NCBI RefSeq assembly: GCF_028476545.1
Contig: NW_026732732.1
Span: 1-64,000 of the forward strand
Direction of reading: 5' to 3'
Source of the DNA: Physella acuta
Lineage: Eukaryota > Mollusca > Gastropoda > Physidae
DNA length: 64,000 bases
The position numbers were made by a program, and so were the translations under genes. Positions 62,259-64,000 of the stretch are shown one piece after another; the first letter of the stretch is position 1, and each line of letters begins with the position of its first letter. The notes under the pieces were generated by a model. The model worked only from the letters and a program-made list of their open reading frames with translations. It was not told the DNA's origin and did not search any database.

Positions 62259-63053
62259 GTGACAAGATCCACGTGATCGGGGGGTCAAATGTCGAGACAG
62301 GTGACCCGGTTCTAATGACAGAACACTTTGACCTGGTGAAGGGCATATGGCAGGATGATTTCCTCTTCAAGAAATGTAAACTTTTTAAATTGCCTTATAA
62401 CCGGATCATTAGTCACGCTGAGAGCCGTGTTTCATTGTTTTAGTAATTACGTATAGGACGGGGGGGGGGGGTGTAGATAAACTTAATTTATCAGGGAAAA
62501 ACAATGCACCATAACTAACAGTGGTCTCACTTTTAATTACATATCTCTACACGTAACATAGCTGTCTCACTAATTAAGCTGTATACAAATAACAATCTAA
62601 CTTTACATATCCTTACACTTACCATAGCAGACTCACTTTAGTAACATACCCTTACACGTATCAAAGTATTCTCACTTCACGTATCCCTTCATATATCATA
62701 CAGTCTCATTTTATTTATTTCTCTTTACATATACAATAGCGGTCTCACTTTATTTACATATTCCTACATATATCATAGCAGTCTCACTTTATTTACATAT
62801 CTCCACACGTATCACCATCAACTACTGACCATTTACACACCATTGTTGTGTTGTACACATGTACTTATATGTTGTACATATATATTTATTTCGCCGTCAA
62901 CGTAAAAGTTGAAGTCTAACAGTAACTGGTGTGTTTTCTGCTCATGCACGTGCAGGTGACGTGTCCAACGTGAGCTGTGTGCTGGTGGACGTGCCTAAAG
63001 TCCCCATGGAGGAGCGGAGGGTTGTCCAGAAGCTTCGATGGGTCATGTGGTGA
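62259..63053 (+). pseudogene. Kelch-like gene: last two exons, open copy
   Basis: Exon 1 (62259-62375) reads DKIHVIGGSNVETGDPVLMT then DLVKGIWQDDFLFKK, with IHVIGG like the conserved kelch-blade motif. Exon 2 (62956-63053) reads DVSNVSCVLVDVPKV then VVQKLRWVMW-stop. Acceptors are TTTGGACAG and CACGTGCAG; the donor AAAT|GTAAAC joins in phase through a Cys codon. Both exons are open and in phase, unlike the 39-kb copy. Upstream exons and a promoter are not in the window, so it is a gene fragment, or the end of a gene whose other exons are absent. BTB-kelch family membership is tentative. Confidence 0.55.
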
Positions 63054-63778
63054 CGTCACTTCAAAACAAATGTTTATATTATTTATGAGCTGTCATGAAG
63101 AATGTATAAATGTTGTCACGTATGGACCACAATATCAACATAAATAAATGTAGCCGGTCCCCTAAAAACGAAGGCCACGAATCACTAATTTATTCTTTAA
63201 TTTAAATGAAATCCAAATTCTGCAATGTTTTTTCTTATTATTTTTTTATATGGGTCGTCCTTAAAAAACGTCACACTTTCTTTTTTGGAGGATTCTAAAA
63301 TCCACTTCTCCCCAAAGCCACACCTCGTCACAAAAACCCAAACGCCTCCTAACATTACATCACACCCCAGCATACCCCCCCCCCCCCTCCCTCAAAATTG
63401 CTATTTAATATTTTTTTAAACATCGATTTCTTTCAAACATTTTCAGTGACATCGATCAACATAGAGTATTTTGATCAATTTCTATTACAATGTACGAAAA
63501 CAGTTTTCTAAAATGCGATATATAAATACAAAAGTGTGACGTCACTCTATCTCAGCCCCTTCCCCCCTGCACCATAACACACCGTCACAAAATTACAAAT
63601 CCCCTTCCCCGTAGAAGATTTTCCTTTAGACTTTTTTCTCGGCGGAGGGGGGGGGTGGACTCACACAAAGAATCAGTACCTATAAGTGTGACGTATTTTA
63701 TGGATGACTCCAAAACTTTGTAGTCTATGAGTGGCTGCTGTTGATGTCAAGAATTTAATGAAAGTTATGGTCAAGCAA
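63054..63778 (+). repeat. Array module after the kelch exon
   Basis: Collinear with 39.82-40.56 kb (GAGCTGTCATGAAGAATG, AATAAATGTAGCCGGTCCCC, CTATGAGTGGCTGCTGTTGA), with C and G runs of different length. Confidence 0.75.
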
Positions 63779-64000
63779 AGTGGTCGGAGTGGTCTAGCGT
63801 TAGAGACTGCTAGCCCGTAAGTCTCGAGTTCCAAACCTGGTTCAAGTCAGTAGACCGTCCCTGAGTCCACTTAACTCTGATGGGTACCTTACTCACGTTA
63901 GAGAAAGTAAAAGCGGCTGGGCATGGTGCTGAGCACACCATCTCGTTATATGCCGAGGTCACAGAAACAACTGATCTCTACTTCACTATAGACAGTCAAG
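63779..64000 (+). mobile_element. tRNA-derived SINE, copy 3, cut by the window edge
   Basis: A box TGGTCTAGCGTTAGAGAC (one change from the other copies) and B box GGTTCAAGTCAGT; the tail runs off the window. Confidence 0.8.

Overview
The window is AT-rich, repeat-dense metazoan nuclear DNA, most likely from a mollusc (a gastropod would fit). The evidence is retrocopies of the animal genes RUVBL2 and CIBAR1/FAM92, tRNA-derived SINEs, many hAT-type MITEs, long (TA)n tracts, and no intact long ORF. I see no complete host protein gene. The protein-coding matter is processed retrocopies, repeated terminal exons of a kelch-like gene, and a MULE transposase remnant.

Layout. Positions 1-27.7 kb and 38-64 kb are copies of one decayed higher-order repeat, all on the + strand apart from one short inverted stretch near 49.2-49.75 kb. 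A full unit has (i) a module with a poly-C run and a (TA)n tract, or alternatively a module with kelch-like terminal exons plus a tRNA-SINE; (ii) a conserved AT-rich body of roughly 500-900 bp; (iii) a short cassette. Units have been interrupted by hAT elements, a MULE, a foldback element with 9-bp target duplications, a solo LTR and tandem duplications. The 27.7-38 kb interval is different: a 2-kb 43-bp minisatellite, AT-rich sequence in which I recognise no gene, and a serial retrocopy cluster that includes RUVBL2.

The most unusual structure is the cassette. Fifteen copies (A-O) share about 80 bp of conserved upstream sequence, including a CAGCTAGCTG palindrome about 60 bp before the variable segment, and a conserved downstream segment (GACACAACACTCCGTGTAGC then TCTGTTG and a T run). 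Between them lies an 18-20 nt segment that differs in every copy. Three cassettes of a second type (P1-P3), each lying downstream of copies C, I and K, keep an identical 20-mer at the equivalent position, so general decay does not explain the variability of the main type. The layout (snRNA-like promoter, about 20 variable nt, short hairpin, T run) resembles a set of small guide-RNA genes. That function is inference; the sequence shows only the conserved/variable pattern, the positions and the shared orientation.

A second pattern is that poly(A)-tailed RNA copies (full-length CIBAR1, a coiled-coil mRNA, mRNA 3' ends, snoRNA-containing pieces) have inserted repeatedly within the same short stretch of the cassette, just 3' of the variable segment. 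On the minus strand at 31.8-33.05 kb, three retrocopies share one repeated target (TGTGTAGATCAACTA). The two kinds of target share GTGTAG(A/C)TC, which suggests a sequence-preferring retrotransposition endonuclease or a functional link to the cassette.
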